From positions 13,332,501-13,396,500 of the forward strand of contig OY987268.1 of assembly GCA_963920665.1 (NCBI GenBank): 64,000 nt of DNA, written 5' to 3'. Shown piece after piece: positions 1 through 11,301 of the stretch. Position numbers and translations under genes: made by a program. Positions within the stretch are counted from its first letter, which is position 1. The number at the start of each line of letters is the position of its first letter. The notes beneath the pieces were generated by a model. It was not told the origin of the DNA. It did no database searches and saw only the letters and a list, made by a program, of their open reading frames with translations. This stretch comes from Straminergon stramineum. Taxonomy: Eukaryota; Streptophyta; Bryopsida; Hypnales; Calliergonaceae.

Positions 1-332
1 GCTTTTGCTGGTATGCTAGGAAATTCTGTTAATATTACTGTAGATAAGTCAGATTTGAAAGACATCAACGTATCGGTTTATACTTGGTCTGCTCAGTGCA
101 ACTAGAACCAATTCGTGCGACTGAAGTGCTTGCGCAAGGATCTATGCGATCATGAACTCCTAGCTTAGTCACTTTCTCTTGACATGCAGGTTTACGATGT
201 TTCACATTTAATTCGAGTGCATAGTCGAGTGGGCATCTTCCGCGGAAGAGTATTCACATGTGATTTTCGTATGTTGTTTGGTGTTTCTAGGTCTTGTGGA
301 ATTTAACGGTTAATGTATGTCTTTTGATTCAG
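1..332 (+). other. probable intron of the RBR-CCCH gene (5' part outside window)
   Basis: No domain is recognisable here. The stretch ends in a pyrimidine-rich tract and CAG at 330-332, directly before a coding exon that opens in the middle of an IBR-type cysteine cluster, so most or all of it is intron. A 34-codon open stretch runs from base 1 to a stop at 103-105; it could be the tail of an upstream exon but has no recognisable motif. Confidence 0.5.
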
Positions 333-804
333 GTGTGGTTGCGAGTTTTGTTACACATGTGGCACTGAGTGGAAAAACAAGAGGCAGCAATGCCAATGCA
401 AGCTCTGGGATGAAAGGAATATTGTTCGAATGCCTCTGGACTCGGATGACGAGTCCGATGATGATGATGATATGTACGATTTCTTAGATGCTGATGACGA
501 TGAATCTCTGAGTGATGAGCACATGATGGGTGATGACTTCTTTGGATACGGGGTTGACGAATTGGACGAACTGGGATACGACGATTTCTTTGATGACGAA
601 GACAGTCTTCCAGGGTTTGGTGACCTGCTCCATAGATTTGAAGATTTGAGTGGGGTACTCGGGATGCTGCATGAGCCTCGTCCACCCTTACCCAACAGGT
701 TTTACAAGACGAAGCTGTGCAGGTATTATTTGCGACCTGGTGGGTGCAAAGATGGGCGTCTTTGCAATTTTGCTCACGGTGAGCATGAGTTGCGCCATAT
801 CTGA
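333..804 (+). CDS. RBR-type E3 ubiquitin ligase C-terminus fused to a CCCH zinc finger (last exon, partial gene)
   Basis: This is the last coding exon; the N-terminal part lies upstream of the window. After the acceptor CAG the frame reads CGCEFCYTCGTEW, followed by QCQCKLWDE, the cysteine arrangement of the final zinc-binding cluster of IBR/RING-between-RING ubiquitin ligases. It continues through a strongly acidic linker (Asp/Glu runs, about 80 residues) and ends in YKTKLCRYYLRPGGCKDGRL plus CNFAH, a perfect C-x8-C-x5-C-x3-H finger with the YKTKLC lead-in of tristetraprolin-like RNA-binding fingers. The stop is 802-804. The first base of the exon completes a codon, so the intron is in phase 2. 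The IBR part implies ubiquitin transfer, and the CCCH finger implies RNA binding; the combined role is inference. The exon starts mid-domain, so RING1 and most of the IBR cannot be checked here. Confidence 0.8.
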
Positions 805-1560
805 TATGGCTAGGGTGTAGGATTTTGACCTAGTATCTGCTACGTGTTGCTTGTAGAATCCGTGTGCGGCAAGAGTGTTTCAAATTACATGTTCAAAGTG
901 AGGAACTTGGGGTAGAAAAGGCTACCCTTTTCCTTTTAACAAAGTAGTATATGTATATATGTTTCATAAACTTCAGTGAGAATAGTTTTGAGTCTATTCA
1001 AAACTTATGACCAAAGAAAGTCCTGTGCTACCTTTTCTTGGGTGACGAACGTTAATAGATTCCTCTGGTTATCAAGCATAACATTCTTTAACCAGGCTTG
1101 AAATGTCCCTTGCTGAGAATAATGGAGTGGCAAATATGCCTTCTTTGAATCCCTGTTCTCTTTTTCTTTCTATTTTCGGCCCATGTGATTCCAAATTTCT
1201 GATCCCCGGAAATACTCTTCTTACGAAAAATCGCTCTCTGACACCTCTTAATTATGAAACGGGTGCCCAACTGTAGAAGGGCCAACGGAGAAGTGAGTTC
1301 TTACTGGGCTTTCACTATCTCAATGTCGTCTTGCTTTCGCAGTGTCACTAATTAGGTTTTGTGCTCTTTGTTTCTGGCCTCCTCGCCTTCTCTTGCTCAC
1401 AGGCAATTTCAAATGCTTTTTTATCTCCCATGTGTTATTTTAAATAAGGTAGGATGAGCTCAATCCGAGTGTGCTCACAAAAGTGTGCCCCAAATAATAT
1501 ACAGATATTGCAGGAAAGTCGGAGTTCATTGTATGCTTGCAAATGTGCCTAAAAGAGTTC
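805..1560 (+). other. 3' UTR and downstream spacer of the RBR-CCCH gene
   Basis: The first about 200 bases after the stop are a plausible 3' UTR, with AT-rich possible polyadenylation sequence near 945-970. Beyond that I see no gene, only short open frames without motifs. Confidence 0.4.
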
Positions 1561-1576
1561 TTCCTATTTTAACCCT

Positions 1577-2692
1577 TTAACCCCTCACCGCCCAAGGGGA
1601 CCAAAAGTGTCCTCAGGTCAAATTCAAAATATTGTAACTTTTGCATCCAATGCCCGAATTCAATAGAACTTGTTGGAGATTTTGTGCTCTCTCCTAGTTT
1701 AAGTGGTAAAATTTTCAGATCAATCCAAGATTTGCTGAATTTTTGGAGGCCAATCAAAGTTCACAAGTTCAATTTGAGTTCAGCAAAATGCATTTGGTGG
1801 TTGCAACTTCGGGGGCTTGTATCTCCTTCATCCAAAGTTAGTTTTCAATAAAATTTGTTGGGTTATGTCCCCCTTGAAGTCTAGTTATTGTGGTAGAATT
1901 TTGATATCCAAAGTTAGTTTTCAATAAATTTTGTTGGGTTATGTCCCCCTTAAAGTCTAGTTATTGTGGTAGAATTTTGATATCCAAAGTTAGTTTTCAA
2001 TAAATTTTGTTGGGTTATGTTCCCCTTGAAGTCTAGTTATTGTGGTAGAATTTTGATATCAATCCATGTTATTTTGAATGTCCGGGAGCAATTCAAAGTT
2101 CAAAATCCCAATATTTTTGGATTACAATGAACTTCGGCGGCTTGTTTCTTCTTCATACAATGTTCAATTCCAATAATTTCTTTTGTAAAAGTTTTGCATA
2201 CTAGTCTAGTTTGTGTGTATAAAATTTCATATCAATCCAAGAAGTTATGACTGACTGAGATGCATTTTAGTAGAAGGAGGTTCAGTTTTTGATGTATTTT
2301 TTGCAACTTTTCATGCTATTTTTGGACATTTCAAAGTCATTTTGCAGACACAATGAGTCAATTGAATGATATTTTTTTTTCATCAATGTGTTTTTATGCT
2401 AATTTTGAATCACTTAAGAGTTAAAAATTTCTTCATTTGAGTAGATTTAGAAACCGAATTTCACCTCCAAATGTATTTTTAGGAAAAATTCAGCATCCTT
2501 TTTCAACACTAAAACATTATAATCTTGCAATCTATGCTATCAAATGACACCAAATTTGGTGCATGTAATCTACAAGTGCACTACAAGATTGTACGATTGA
2601 GATCTTTGTAACTCAATGAAAATTATATCTGTAACACTTCAGAAGAAATGTTGTTTTTTGACCTATTCAGGCCCTAGGCAGTGAGGGGTTAA
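1577..2692. mobile_element. TTAA-flanked piggyBac-like MITE, copy A
   Basis: The element body (1581-2688, about 1.1 kb) is flanked by TTAA at 1577-1580 and 2689-2692. Its left end reads CCCCTCACCGCCCAAGG and its right end, reverse-complemented, CCCCTCACTGCCTAGGG. No transposase frame is present, so it is non-autonomous. The interior carries a 76-bp tandem repeat, annotated separately. TTAA duplication plus CCC-starting inverted ends is the hallmark of the piggyBac superfamily; the assignment is inferred from ends only. Confidence 0.7.
1831..2058. repeat. 76-bp tandem repeat, three copies
   Basis: Three adjacent, nearly identical 76-bp units start at 1831, 1907 and 1983, each beginning TCCAAAGTTAGTTTTCAATA. 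They differ by only a few substitutions, so the array is much younger than the surrounding copy A element that contains it. Confidence 0.9.
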
Positions 2693-2939
2693 GGCCCAGG
2701 GAACCTCAAACTGGTTTTTGGATTTCAGAGTGAGAAAAACAAAAAAAATTCATAACCGGAGAGGAATTGGAAGTGAGTTAGGAAATGAAGATCTCTAATT
2801 GGAGCAATTTGATCTGAAAAATACAATTGCATGCAATAGTTTTGTGTGTTTTATACACAACTTTCTCCATATAATATATAGAAATACATGGAAAAAATTG
2901 CATGTCCCTTCTGAATTTTTGAACACTACATTGGTGGTG

Positions 2940-3101
2940 TTTTGGTGGGAAGCAAACACAAAGATGGTAGAAGTAGATAGACACTTCTTGAAAGGTCATT
3001 GTAAAGAAATACTCCATTTATTCCAAAATGAACTTCTTAATGCACTTTATGATGTTGAAGATCAATTAGATTTGACTTTCAATTGTTATCTTACTAGATG
3101 A
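2940..3101 (+). pseudogene. degenerate Ty1/copia pol (RNase H end) remnant
   Basis: The open frame that ends at 3101 contains ANTKMVEVDRHFLK and, near its end, EDQLDLTFNCYLTR. These match the order and spacing of the last RNase H motifs of copia polyproteins (a TK-hIEVDxHF motif followed by a DQLADIFTKPL-type motif). Nothing upstream gives reverse transcriptase and no LTRs were found, so it is an isolated, decayed fragment. The call rests on two short motifs. Confidence 0.4.
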
Positions 3102-5176
3102 GAGTAGCCCCTCTTGGAACAACAATGAGAGCTATTTGTTTTGCTTTGACTACTACTATGGTGTCTTTTTCTTCCTTCAAAAATGGATTGACCAAAATAC
3201 AAGAGGCAAAATAAGTGTACACTTTTCAAATTTGTCATTCATTTATAGTTATTTTTTTGTGAATCCCATAAGTCTACATTTATCAAAGGGACATTTTATT
3301 GGATGACTTAGAATTGACATGCATTTGGTCCTTCCCACATGTTTTGTTGTTCTTTTGAGAAAAATTAAAGTACATTGTCTAAAGGAAAGTAGAGAGTAGA
3401 AAAATAATAAAATAGTCTCAAGGAAAGGTGAATTGAGTTGAACATGTCTTCCATACCTATTAAAAATTCTCTAACTTCGATCTAGCATGCATATTAATCT
3501 CATCAAGAATCATTTGAGGACTTCATTGAGCCTCAAGACATTAGATTGTTTGATGCAATTTATTCTTTAACTTGTCTAGATGTCCCTTACAAGGTTCGGG
3601 GCCAAACTTTGGTATTTGGTGTCATCTATTTTTTAAATTATGGTTGATATAATTTTTCTTTCAATCTTATATCTACATCTACTATACAAAATTTTAAGAA
3701 TGAAGACTACTAATTTTTTCATTGAATTTTTTTGCCTAGATTTTCATCTCAATTTCCCATCATGGATAATTACAAGAAGCACTTGTCTTTTCTTTTGTCC
3801 CCTTGGCCTCAGATAGGTAGATTTTTGCTCATAAATTTTCATCATTTGTCAATTTTATATGAAATTGAAATGAAAGTACATATAGTATATTTAGACATTG
3901 AGTAATTTTTTCCAAAATTAAAAAATTAGTATATTATTTTAAAACAATCCTTAATTGGATGTTAACCTTTTGTCATTTGGGGGGTAATACTATTTTCGAC
4001 ACAAAAATGCAAATTTGAAGGTCAAAATTTAGGGACGAGGACTTCTACTATAGTTACACAAGCCTAGAAAGAGATTGATTTTCTAAAATTAGTAAGTTTT
4101 CCACCTTCCATACCTAATCAAAGTGCACTACCTTTGTGCAACTGCAAAGAACACAATTTTTTTTCCAAATATGCAAATGGTTGAGATGGAGCATCTTCAC
4201 ATTAGGAAAAATGGATGCTTTTTATTTTTATTTTTTGAGTTATTTTACGATTTTCTAAAAATCAACATCAAAGTATCTATTTTCTAGGTATTTTTCATCA
4301 TTCTTTCATTATGCATAAATTTTAGAGATAATTTTTCTAAGCCTGAATTTTTACAGAGATATTATTTGGGATGCTTTACAAATTATCCGTATTTCTTTCA
4401 TTTAAAAAATTAACTCTATTTTTAAAAAATTGGAATAAGGGATTTGATGTTCCAAATTTGAATTTTGAACCTCAAACAACAATTGCCCAAAGGCATTGTG
4501 TGAACACTTTTACAACATGAAACTTTGCACTACTAGATACACCCATCTAAATTTCCAGATTTTTTTAGCATATTTTGTAATTGTCATGAATTTTCTTCAT
4601 GTTTTGTATAAGAAATTCACAATCATTTCCATTTTTCCAAAAAAAATTTGATGATTGTAGAAGACATGTTGGATTTGTTAAGAAATAAATATAGGTGAAG
4701 ATTTTATCCTTGTTTTGGAGACTAGTATTTTAAAGCTCTAAACATTAAAGAACTTTAGGGGTGAAATTCTTTCAGAAGGTTGTAATTTGCACCCATGGGA
4801 TTTTTATCTTCAAATATTTAGAAGTAGGAAGAAAACAACATAGATATTTAACCCCTCAATGTTACAGTGGAAATTTTTTGGATGTTGAGAACCCTAGATT
4901 CTTGAAAGAAGTTGTTCATCAAATATTATAATTGTGACATCTACATAGTGAGTTCTCTTCGAAATTGCACATTTGTCAAGTTGCTAGCCCCCAACAACTT
5001 GAACAGTGAATTTTGTCGTGATCGAAGAAATTTCAAGCTATTTTATTTTTCTATCAAGTGCAAAAAAATGGTCTTCCATTGTCTAGCTTTTGACATTTAC
5101 AAATTAAACCATATACACAATTAATGTAAGTCATTTTTTTCATGATTTCATCCTTGAGGTTCATATTTCTCCCTTT
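3102..5176. other. AT-rich intergenic DNA, no gene seen
   Basis: Low-GC sequence with only short random open frames. No motif, strong inverted repeat or RNA gene was noticed. Confidence 0.5.
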
Positions 5177-5350
5177 GTATGAACTAACTCTCAATGTTGG
5201 GAGGGAATTTTATCCTCATACCATTTATATTTGAAACTCTTGTTAGTCCTTTGAAATTACAATTTATACTCTTTGTCTCTGTATGAACTAATCTTCAATG
5301 TTAGGAGGGATATTTATCCTCATATTGCTTATAATTCAAACTCTCACTTA
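5177..5350. repeat. imperfect direct repeat, about 104-bp period
   Basis: The segment starting GTATGAACTAACTCTCAATG at 5177 recurs at 5281 as GTATGAACTAATCTTCAATG. The similarity continues through the GGGAGGG and TTATCCTCATA words for about 65 bases in each copy. Confidence 0.7.
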
Positions 5351-5500
5351 TTTTAACCAAATTTTATTTATAGCTAGTGTGATTTGTACCATTGCCACAC
5401 TCAAAATAAAAGAATTTGTATTTTTCATTTTTTCATTTTTTTCATTTACTCCCAAAATCATAACTTTTAAACTAGAAGGAATGCAAGGGCTTTGATGCAA

Positions 5501-6021
5501 CTAGTGTGCCTTGTGTTGTTGCCACGAAGTAGTTTTCTCATTTTTTAAATTTGAAAATAACCCAAAAATCCCAAACTTTCACACCATAGGTCTAAATGCT
5601 ATGAAACAAAGACATGCACCCCTCCTCATTGAAAGCTTTAATTTCCAATAATACGAAAGAACACGACCTCGAAGGCTCATGGTCTAGGAAATCTCACCAT
5701 AACATACAACCTCATTTGAGATATCAATTAGTGTGCCCTACATCATCACCTTATTCAAAATAAAAGTAAAAGGATATTTTTTCATTTTTTAGTTCATAGA
5801 AACTTCGAAATTCAATATCGTTTACATAGTAAGTCCAAATGCCACGAAGCAAAATCTACCAATCCTTTCTTGCAAAGAGCTTTTTGATTGTATCAAGAAC
5901 ACACGCCGGGGATGCATAGTCTAGGAGATCTCACCGTAACAAACAAACAAAACATACAAAATATACAAAACAAAACAAAAAAACATACAAAACAAAAAAA
6001 CAATCTAAATTTTTGTATTGA
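5501..6021 (-). mobile_element. Helitron-like non-autonomous element, copy 1 (internally duplicated)
   Basis: Read on the minus strand it starts TCAATAC (preceded by A) and ends GGCACACTAG (followed by T), the A|TC...CTRR|T arrangement of Helitrons with no target duplication. It matches the copies at 26246-26499 and 58486-58892. Here the body is present about twice in tandem: the GTGTGCC end recurs near 5732, and the GTCTAGGA(A/G)ATCTCACC word occurs near 5682 and 5922. The 5' terminus is diverged (TCAATAC rather than TCCATAC). No Rep/helicase coding is present. Confidence 0.6.
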
Positions 6022-6120
6022 TTTCAAAGATGAACAATTGCACTTCTGTGTTACATTTTGTGTCATTCATCAAACACTTAGGACACTTGCCGTAGTATCC
6101 GTGCCTCCGTGGCATTCTTC

Positions 6121-6356
6121 TACACTAAGTAGTGAAATTAGGTTGCCTTACCCCAAGAAAGTTCTATCACAAACCATCGAAGTAAGCAAATTCTTCTATA
6201 AATATTTCCATTTGTGCACAAGGAGGTCCACAAGTCCTGATTACAACAATTCCTAATTCAAAAGTATTGTATTCTTATACAATAACAAAAAATATTTATA
6301 TAGTGTCAAATGTTGAGAAATTAGTGGGGGGCAACCTAATGTCACTATTTAGTGTA
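6121..6356. repeat. 27-bp inverted repeat pair
   Basis: Bases 6121-6147 (TACACTAAGTAGTGAAATTA then GGTTGCC) are the near-exact reverse complement of 6330-6356, 25 of 27 positions. About 180 bases lie between the arms. This could be the ends of a small decayed element; no target duplication was identified. Confidence 0.6.
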
Positions 6357-6480
6357 GGGTTAGGGACACCCAATTCTTCTAGGATTAGGGCTCACACGAC
6401 TACTTTTAGAGCTAGGGATGCGATTTTGAGTCCCTTTCGAACCAATTTTCGCAAGCTATGGTGGCAGTTGCACAGTGAGT

Positions 6481-6687
6481 AGTCACTATAAGAAACCCAT
6501 GTTTTTGCTAACATGCCTCAATTTTTTGGAATGGATTTTTTGGGATGCCCAATTCAACAAGCCTGTGTTTTTATGTCAAGAAAAATAGCACATTGATGTT
6601 TTTCTTGACATAAAAACATAGGCTTCAAAAAAACCGTTCCAAAAAATTGAGGCACATCACCAAAAATGCAGGGTTCTTATAGTGAGT
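6481..6687. mobile_element. palindromic CACTA-type MITE with AGT duplication
   Basis: The element 6484-6684 (201 bp) starts CACTATAAGAAACCC and ends GGGTTCTTATAGTG. It is flanked on both sides by AGT (6481-6483 and 6685-6687), the 3-bp target duplication typical of CACTA transposons. The arms pair through words such as GCCTCAATTTTTTGGAA and TTTTTATGTCAAGAAAAA, making nearly the whole element a hairpin. It has no coding capacity. Confidence 0.85.
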
Positions 6688-9091
6688 GGGTGCATCGGTG
6701 GACACTAGGCGCATGGAGTTTGGAATTTTTCTAGAGAAGGTGGAGAATCAACAAGTTACATGATGGACAATGGGGATTTTGTGACTATCAAGGTTACTTG
6801 AAGCAATCTAGTTTGTGCGTCTTTATAGTCAAGTTTTCTTCCAATTTGTGTCCGTTTAATTCATTGCCCTTTTCTTGACACCATTCCAATGGAATAGTTG
6901 TAGTATTTGTAGTCAATGTATCTGTAGGAGGAGAGTCACCGTTTGTGCATTAATTCTTGTTTGTTGTATGTGAGTAGACACATTACACAAGTCTTGCAAA
7001 ACTATTGATGGGCGTGGGCATCTTTGGCGGTGTAGGGTTGACCATGAGCCTAGTGTATACTAATTATTTCTAGTGAGAGATGGGGGAAAGATTGGAATTA
7101 AATTTTAAAACTATGAGGACCGATATCAATTCCCTAGCAGTGGACATTACGGCCATGAGGGCATGTGGAGAGGAGGTGGCACTTTCCATGAATAACATCC
7201 ACAAAAAGGCTTGAAAAGAGAATATAAAGTCAGGAGAGTGACCTTGACTTCTTAGTGGGGACTTTCTTGTTGCATAGGTTATAAATTTCTTGAAACAAAG
7301 GGACCAACTCTTTAGATAGGAAGGATGCTCAAATGCTTCTAGGGTGAATAAGCTAGTACTAACAAGGCATTCCCTAGGTGGTGCCCCAAATTCTATTTTT
7401 TAGTACTTCCAAATTGCACTTTGAAAAGGGATGGCAATAACTTCAAAAGACTACAATAGGATTGAAGCCAAGTAACATTTTAGTGATGCATTAATTAATT
7501 AATTAATTTTTTCAATGAAAAATTTTCATCAAACTTATCTAATGATTCTAAAAGTATTTTCAACACTTGAAATAAATGGTTGAAATTCTTGAGGATTTAT
7601 TTTTTAATGTTTAACAAAAAAATTAATAGAGAATTCAAATTCATTTAAAATATTATTTTAAAATTTCTTTAGAATTGTAAAGAAAGTGGTTTTGTTATAT
7701 TGAAATCCATTAAAAATAGAAAAATTCATTTTAAATGTTAAAATATCATAGCAATGTACTCATCTTAATAGGGATTTGATTTTTTGATTCTATTCATTCT
7801 AAAACTTGTAAGGTTTTGTATATTTTTGAATTTTTATTCTACTATTATTTAATGACAAACAAGGGTCATAGCCTTTAGATATAAATGAAAGATCTACAGT
7901 AGGGTTGTCCATAATGACATGAATTTGGCTTTTCACGTCAATATGTCCATCGACGTCGGTCTTGACATGTCCTAACGCATCAAGATCGCAACCAATAGTT
8001 GACGACTAACAAAAACAAATTTCAATGGCTTGCCATCGACTTGGATGGTCTGTCCATCCCTATACTCAGACTATCGTCTAAATTGACGGACAAACCATCC
8101 CTATTGACAACAAGTCGTTGAGGTCAATGGATGGACCTTCCACTTTGATGGTAGGTCATTCTGGTGAATGGACAAATCTTCCTAAAAAAATTGGGATCCT
8201 AACGGATGCGAGGTTAAATCTTGACTTTTCGTCTGTTTGTTGTCTATCCAAATGTGATGTAACCTTGATTTGTAGAGGAAATGTAGTACTATGAAGATGG
8301 AAGAGAAGGCTACTATACATTTAAACAAATATAATCCATTTTATTATGTAGCTACATGTAAGTATTCAAAATAAATGTATTAGTTTTGTTTTTTTATTTC
8401 TTGAAGCTTGAATTATAAATGTTATAGAGTTAAAATTTGAAACTTTGTGACATTGGAATTTCGAAAATGAGGACCTATTGCTTGTTGTACTAAGATTTTT
8501 TTGAAAATAAACACAAGGTGATCTACTACAAAACTGAGCCCTATATATTATTGCCTCAAATGTACAACACCTAAATATAAAGATATATGGTTAATTTTTG
8601 GTAGATCTATTTTCATTACTATAAAAAATAAATTACATAGTCCAAAAAGACATAAACTATAAGTTTTAGATAATTTAATAATAGAAAGCATGCTCAAACA
8701 CTTGTTTGGTTGCTAAGATCATGACCTCTATCACTCTATATTAATTTATTCTCACTAGTAAAAAAAGGTTCCAATGTAATTAGTGAAAAAATGATTGGTT
8801 ATTAAAAAATTACAAAACAAGGAATGCTAGTCATTAAAATGGTGCCACAGCCGAGGCCAAAGTTGATGTGTCAAAAATCCAAAAAATCCATTAAAAATCC
8901 ATTGAGTCAAATACTAGCCCATCACTTGACCATCTACAAAGTCAATTAATGTTTTGATAATGAAATGAATTGCTTCAATGACATTTTGAGAATTATGGGT
9001 AGAGAGGTAACTTTTATAATGAAATCCATTGTTTGTCATGAATCTTCTCAAGGTATGGGATAATTTAAGGATGAAAGCTTGACCATTCATT
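6688..9091. other. AT-rich intergenic DNA with a TCCATC/GATGGA-rich patch
   Basis: No gene was recognised. About 7910-8180 is GC-richer and dense in TCCATC/GATGGA and TTGACG/CGTCAA words in both orientations, suggesting an old, scrambled inverted-repeat element. The rest is low complexity. Confidence 0.4.
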
Positions 9092-9480
9092 GTCAAAATG
9101 TAGGAATTATGGTCAAAGTAGAATTTTAGACCTTGTTTTGGTATAGTAAAATCATTTTTTCAAAAACTTTGAACTACAAATTTTTGGGAAATCAAGTTAT
9201 ATCTCATCTCTAAAAAATTATTTGTGATTTTGACGTCCAAAAAAAAGTTATGGACAAAATTCACATAAGATGTTAGAAAATGTCAAAGAAAATGTCTCTT
9301 CTAATCCCTCTTTGAAATTTGTCCATCAATTTTTATGGGGGGCTCTAAATTTCAAATGGATTCTTGGAGATGAAATTTAGATTGATTTCCCACATTAAGT
9401 GATATTGAAGTTTAAAAAAAAATTTACTATGCATAAATGAGGTCTGAAAATCTACTTTGAACACAATTCCTACTTTTGAC
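9092..9480. mobile_element. inverted-repeat element with about 38-bp imperfect TIRs
   Basis: The left end GTCAAAATGTAGGAATTATG and the following TCAAAGTAGAATTTTAGACC are matched, in inverse orientation, by the right end near 9441-9480. The interior (TTTGTGATTTTGACGTCC, then a TTATGGACAAA word) resembles 30255-30310, so this is a dispersed family. No clear target duplication was found, so the superfamily is open. Confidence 0.5.
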
Positions 9481-10728
9481 TTGACTATGAGTGGTTGAGC
9501 TCTTACTAATCCTAATTTACATATCCCACATTAGTCATTTTACCTACTACTACCCCACTTATATAAAGACTTTGGTTTCTCCCTATTATACACATTAGGT
9601 GGCTTTTGAAGTTATGAGAGAGTTATGCATATGGTAAATTAGGTAGTTTGCTTTTAAAGTGACCATGTAAGGGTTGGTATGCTTTTTCATGGACTTCTAT
9701 ACATAAAAATATATTTTTGGTTTATTTTTCAGAAAAATCAAAATTCATGCATTGTAGAACACAAGTGGTTTCTTATTTTTTCAAGAATTATTGAATCACT
9801 TATGAATTTTCAAATATTTTTGTCCTAGACACATGTTTATGATAGTAGATTTGGCAAAAAAACATACACACATAGCTTATTAAAAAAAGATGGGAAAAAA
9901 CGAGAAAAAACATGGGGACTTGCAATTAAAAAAACACAAAGGCCCTAAATGTGACCATGCTTGTGTCAAATTAAATTCTTAGATTTTGCATTCATAACAA
10001 AGTAATTGGCTTGACAACTTCCAATGTAAATTCATGAATGTTCACCTATCGCTACATTTAAAATTGGGTCCAACCACATGCTTTAACCATCCATACTTAA
10101 ACCTTAAAGTGATATCTCACAAACTTTAATGTGCTCCATTTTTTATCTTTAATTCATTCATTGTTTATGATCTATTGATTTTAGAACTACTTCATATCTT
10201 TTTTTTACTTATTCTAGGGTCAATTTGAGGAAGGTAGGAGCTTTAATCCCTAAGTGCCTAACCCTTTCCAAATGTGTTTTGACTATGAAAAAAGAGCATT
10301 GGCGTGTAGTTATCCTCAATGAAGCAAATTGTGTTTTTTTCGAAATCTAACCATATAGATGTTAATAGAGCTTGTTTATTAGTGTGCACACCAATTTTGA
10401 GTGCAAAATTTCCTAGGAGTTGTGATATTATATCAAGGGAAATGTACATTTTTTATTTTTAGTATATTGTCTTTGTCCACAATGTTTCAAAAATTTGCAT
10501 ATAAATGTTTTTTGGGATTGGAGGTAACATGGACAAATTCAAAGAGTGTTAGCACACTAAAATGCACTTCAAAAAAACTTAATTTCACATGAAAAAACAT
10601 CAAACTCATTACACAATCTACCTTGCAATTGTTGAAATGCAATTTTTGTTTTTAAGTAGAAATTGCAAATAGCTTCAAATAAACACTTGCATGTTGAAAT
10701 TTTCAATGGTGAAAATCATGAAAAGACT
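9481..10728. other. AT-rich intergenic DNA with a partial TTAA-family relic
   Basis: Around 10243-10400 the sequence starts TTAATCCCTAAGTGCC and then carries TCTAACCATA and TTAATAGAGCTTG-like words seen in the TTAA element at 34 kb, so a decayed copy is likely, but its other end is unclear. A TATATAAAGAC word occurs near 9560. No gene was seen. Confidence 0.4.
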
Positions 10729-11301
10729 TTAACCCCTAAAGGACGAGGCACATTTTGGACACAAACTGTGAAAAACTGCCACTTCTTAGAATAGTAAGAA
10801 AAAAATGAAAAAAAATGTTTTTTTTCAAAATTCAACCGTACAAATTTGTACTAGACTAATATGGGAATATGTGGAAAAAATTTCAGAAACTTTGACCGCA
10901 CGGATTGAAAGATTATAACGTTCGAAGTTAGAAGAAAAAGTTTTTTTTTGACCCTGCCCGACAGGACCAGCAGACTTTAACTCCTGTAAAAGTGAGATTT
11001 TTACACTATACATGGTTATTTTTTTTTACATTTGTATCTGAAATCATGTAAATTACATACCTGTAAAATTTCAGAAGTAAAGGAGGAGTTTTGCAAAAGC
11101 TGCCCGATTAAAAAAAAAGTTCGGGGTAGCATAACTTTTGATCCGGGCATCCGATCGAAAAAAAAATTATATTCCCACTTAGGGGGTACATGTTTACACC
11201 TTGTATCAAAAATTTGTGAACATCCAACCAAAATTGACTTCATAGGAACCTACCCGGATTTCGATTGTCCGTTCAACAGACAATTGTCCTTTAGGGGTTA
11301 A
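10729..11301. mobile_element. TTAA-flanked piggyBac-like MITE, copy B (best-preserved ends)
   Basis: The body 10733-11297 (565 bp) begins CCCCTAAAGGAC and ends GTCCTTTAGGGG, a perfect 12-bp inverted repeat, flanked by intact TTAA on both sides (10729-10732, 11298-11301). Interior words ACCGTACAAATTTGTACTAG, AAAAAATTTCAGAAACTTTG and GATTGAAAGATTATAACGTT recur in diverged form in copies at 26.8, 34.0 and 58.1 kb. There is no transposase. Confidence 0.8.

Noticed and set aside
9480..9600. Solo LTR or Pol II promoter with TATATAAAG (similar TATA word near 30,820)
   Set aside because: Weak similarity between the two sites; no TG...CA borders or 5-bp duplication.
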